NCBI GenBank assembly: GCA_023136785.1
Contig: JAGLQP010000095.1
Location: 1 to 7,116 of the forward strand
DNA from: Spirochaetales bacterium
GTDB taxonomy: Bacteria > Spirochaetota > Spirochaetia > SZUA-6 > DRHE01
DNA length: 7,116 bases
Direction: 5' to 3'
Numbering within the stretch: the stretch's first letter is position 1; each line of letters opens with the position of its first letter. The notes beneath the pieces were generated by a model. That model was given only the letters and a program-made list of their open reading frames with translations, was not told where the DNA came from and ran no database searches. This document shows, piece by piece, positions 6,377 through 7,116 of this stretch. Made by a program: the position numbers and the translations under genes.

Positions 6377-6772
6377 ATGGGAAGAGCAATCAAACGGGAG
6401 GACAACTCTTTCATCAAAGCATTGTTGAAACTCATCCCCAGCGAAATCATCGCGGTATACATATTTCTGCAGGGTGTTCTCCCCGATCGCCTTGTCCCGC
6501 ACCTCGTGATCAGTTTGCTCCTCGTGGGGATTACTCCCCTGTATCTCTACACTGCCATGGGCGTCCGCTCCGTCGGGCAACTCGTGGTCTCCACGCTGTC
6601 TATGATCGTCTGGATCTACGCACTCGGTCAGGGTCCGGTACGGTTTCTCGAAGCACCGATCTACGAACCCTGGTACGGCTCTGCAATACTGGCTATCTGG
6701 ATCCTCATCCCGCCGATGCTCCTCTACCACAGCAAAGGACAACCCCAGATCCCGAGTAGCGAGAAAGGGTAG
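6377..6772 (+). CDS. Small multi-pass membrane protein of unknown function
   Basis: 131 residues, not recognised as a named family. Four hydrophobic helices are visible, at about residues 17-35, 39-59, 66-84 and 99-117. They are preceded by a charged N-terminus (GRAIKRED) and followed by a short polar tail. The first helix starts with an LIPSEIIAVYIFLQ pattern; similar IP(S/T/A)EIIAVY segments occur in small uncharacterised bacterial membrane proteins. There are no catalytic, metal-binding or transport signatures. The start is firm: AAGGAGG (6364-6370) lies 6 bases before the ATG. It follows the PLP enzyme gene after 47 bp with no clear terminator between them, so it may be co-transcribed, but its link to the pathway is unclear. 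A long open frame on the opposite strand is a shadow. Confidence 0.75.
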   Translation: MGRAIKREDNSFIKALLKLIPSEIIAVYIFLQGVLPDRLVPHLVISLLLVGITPLYLYTAMGVRSVGQLVVSTLSMIVWIYALGQGPVRFLEAPIYEPWYGSAILAIWILIPPMLLYHSKGQPQIPSSEKG

Positions 6773-6812
6773 AGAAGCCGAAAATAGGAATTGGAGACGA
6801 TAGAATAGTCCC

Positions 6813-7116
6813 ATGAACAGACCAGAGCTGGACGAGCTGCGGAGCATTCAATTTTTCTCTGAGATGTCCAAGAGGGATCTAAGGATGATCACTCGATTTG
6901 CCGCGATCAAAAACCAACGCAGGGGTGAGATCGTCATCCGGGAGGGTACCATAGCGGATACCTTCTACATCATCCAGAAGGGCAAAGTAGCGATTACGAA
7001 GAAATTCGAAGATGGGGAAGAGATGGTCCTGGCTGTACATTACAATGGTGACTTTTTCGGGGAGATGGCCCTCCTTGACCAAGGACCGCGGTCGGCAAGT
7101 GCCGTTGCGTTGGAAC
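6813..7116 (+). CDS. Cyclic nucleotide-binding domain protein (partial, C-terminus beyond right edge)
   Basis: 101 residues are visible, cut by the edge. This is a cAMP/cGMP-binding beta-roll as in Crp/Fnr regulators and kinase regulatory subunits. An N-terminal helix ends in FFSEMSKRDL (14-23), followed by RRGEIVIREG (36-45), FYIIQKGKVAI (51-61) and the phosphate-binding cassette FGEMALLDQGPRSAS (82-96), with E84, R93 and S94 in the expected places. Conserved Gly, Glu and Arg suggest real cyclic-nucleotide binding. Whether a helix-turn-helix or another effector domain follows cannot be seen. The ATG at 6813 is the only start after an in-frame stop at 6801, but its ribosome site is weak (GGAG about 16 bases upstream). 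It lies 40 bp after the membrane protein gene. If it is a transcription regulator, it could be a candidate to act on the divergent promoter region, but nothing shows this directly. Confidence 0.85.
   Translation, partial: MNRPELDELRSIQFFSEMSKRDLRMITRFAAIKNQRRGEIVIREGTIADTFYIIQKGKVAITKKFEDGEEMVLAVHYNGDFFGEMALLDQGPRSASAVALE

Noticed and set aside
5945..6847. Long minus-strand open frame (300 codons) opposite the PLP enzyme and membrane protein
   Set aside because: It spans two well-supported plus-strand genes and the gap between them, and its product is low-complexity in places with no family motif; codon bias explains it.

Overview
The window holds eight protein genes in two divergent blocks and looks like an anaerobic bacterial catabolic locus. 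The best-recognised genes are ssnA (aminohydrolase) and ygeY (M20 hydrolase). Both belong to the gene set that travels with selenium-dependent molybdenum hydroxylases and, in gut anaerobes, with anaerobic purine/uric acid breakdown. The taxon is not determined. A strictly or facultatively anaerobic lineage (Clostridia-like or spirochaete-like) would fit the gene content, but that is inference; no rRNA, tRNA or other phylogenetic marker is present.

Leftward block (minus strand, read from about 4381 down to 1): ssnA, then a dihydroorotate dehydrogenase-like flavoprotein with a C-terminal two-[4Fe-4S] ferredoxin domain, then ygeY, then the start of a beta-propeller glycosidase/sialidase-like protein that runs off the left edge. 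The first two genes overlap by 8 bp and the third follows after 24 bp, so ssnA, the flavoprotein and ygeY look like one transcription unit. The fourth gene follows after a 76 bp AT-rich gap and may be separately expressed.

Centre (4382-4522): a 141 bp divergent control region. It has a good rightward promoter, a weaker leftward promoter candidate, and a perfect 7 bp inverted repeat (arms 19 bp apart, start to start) that covers the rightward -35 element and sits just upstream of the leftward one. This is a plausible shared operator.

Rightward block (plus strand): a small flavin reductase-like FMN protein, a threonine synthase-family PLP enzyme, a small four-helix membrane protein of unknown function, and the N-terminal part of a cyclic-nucleotide-binding (Crp/cAMP-binding fold) protein cut by the right edge.

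Working model (inference): SsnA and YgeY hydrolyse C-N bonds of a purine- or pyrimidine-derived compound, the Fe-S flavoprotein carries out or accepts electrons from a redox step, and the PLP enzyme handles an amino-acid intermediate. This last step could take the place that the diaminopropionate ammonia-lyase YgeX has in the E. coli cluster. The flavoprotein lacks the usual DHOD active-site cysteine, so it is probably not a pyrimidine-biosynthesis enzyme.
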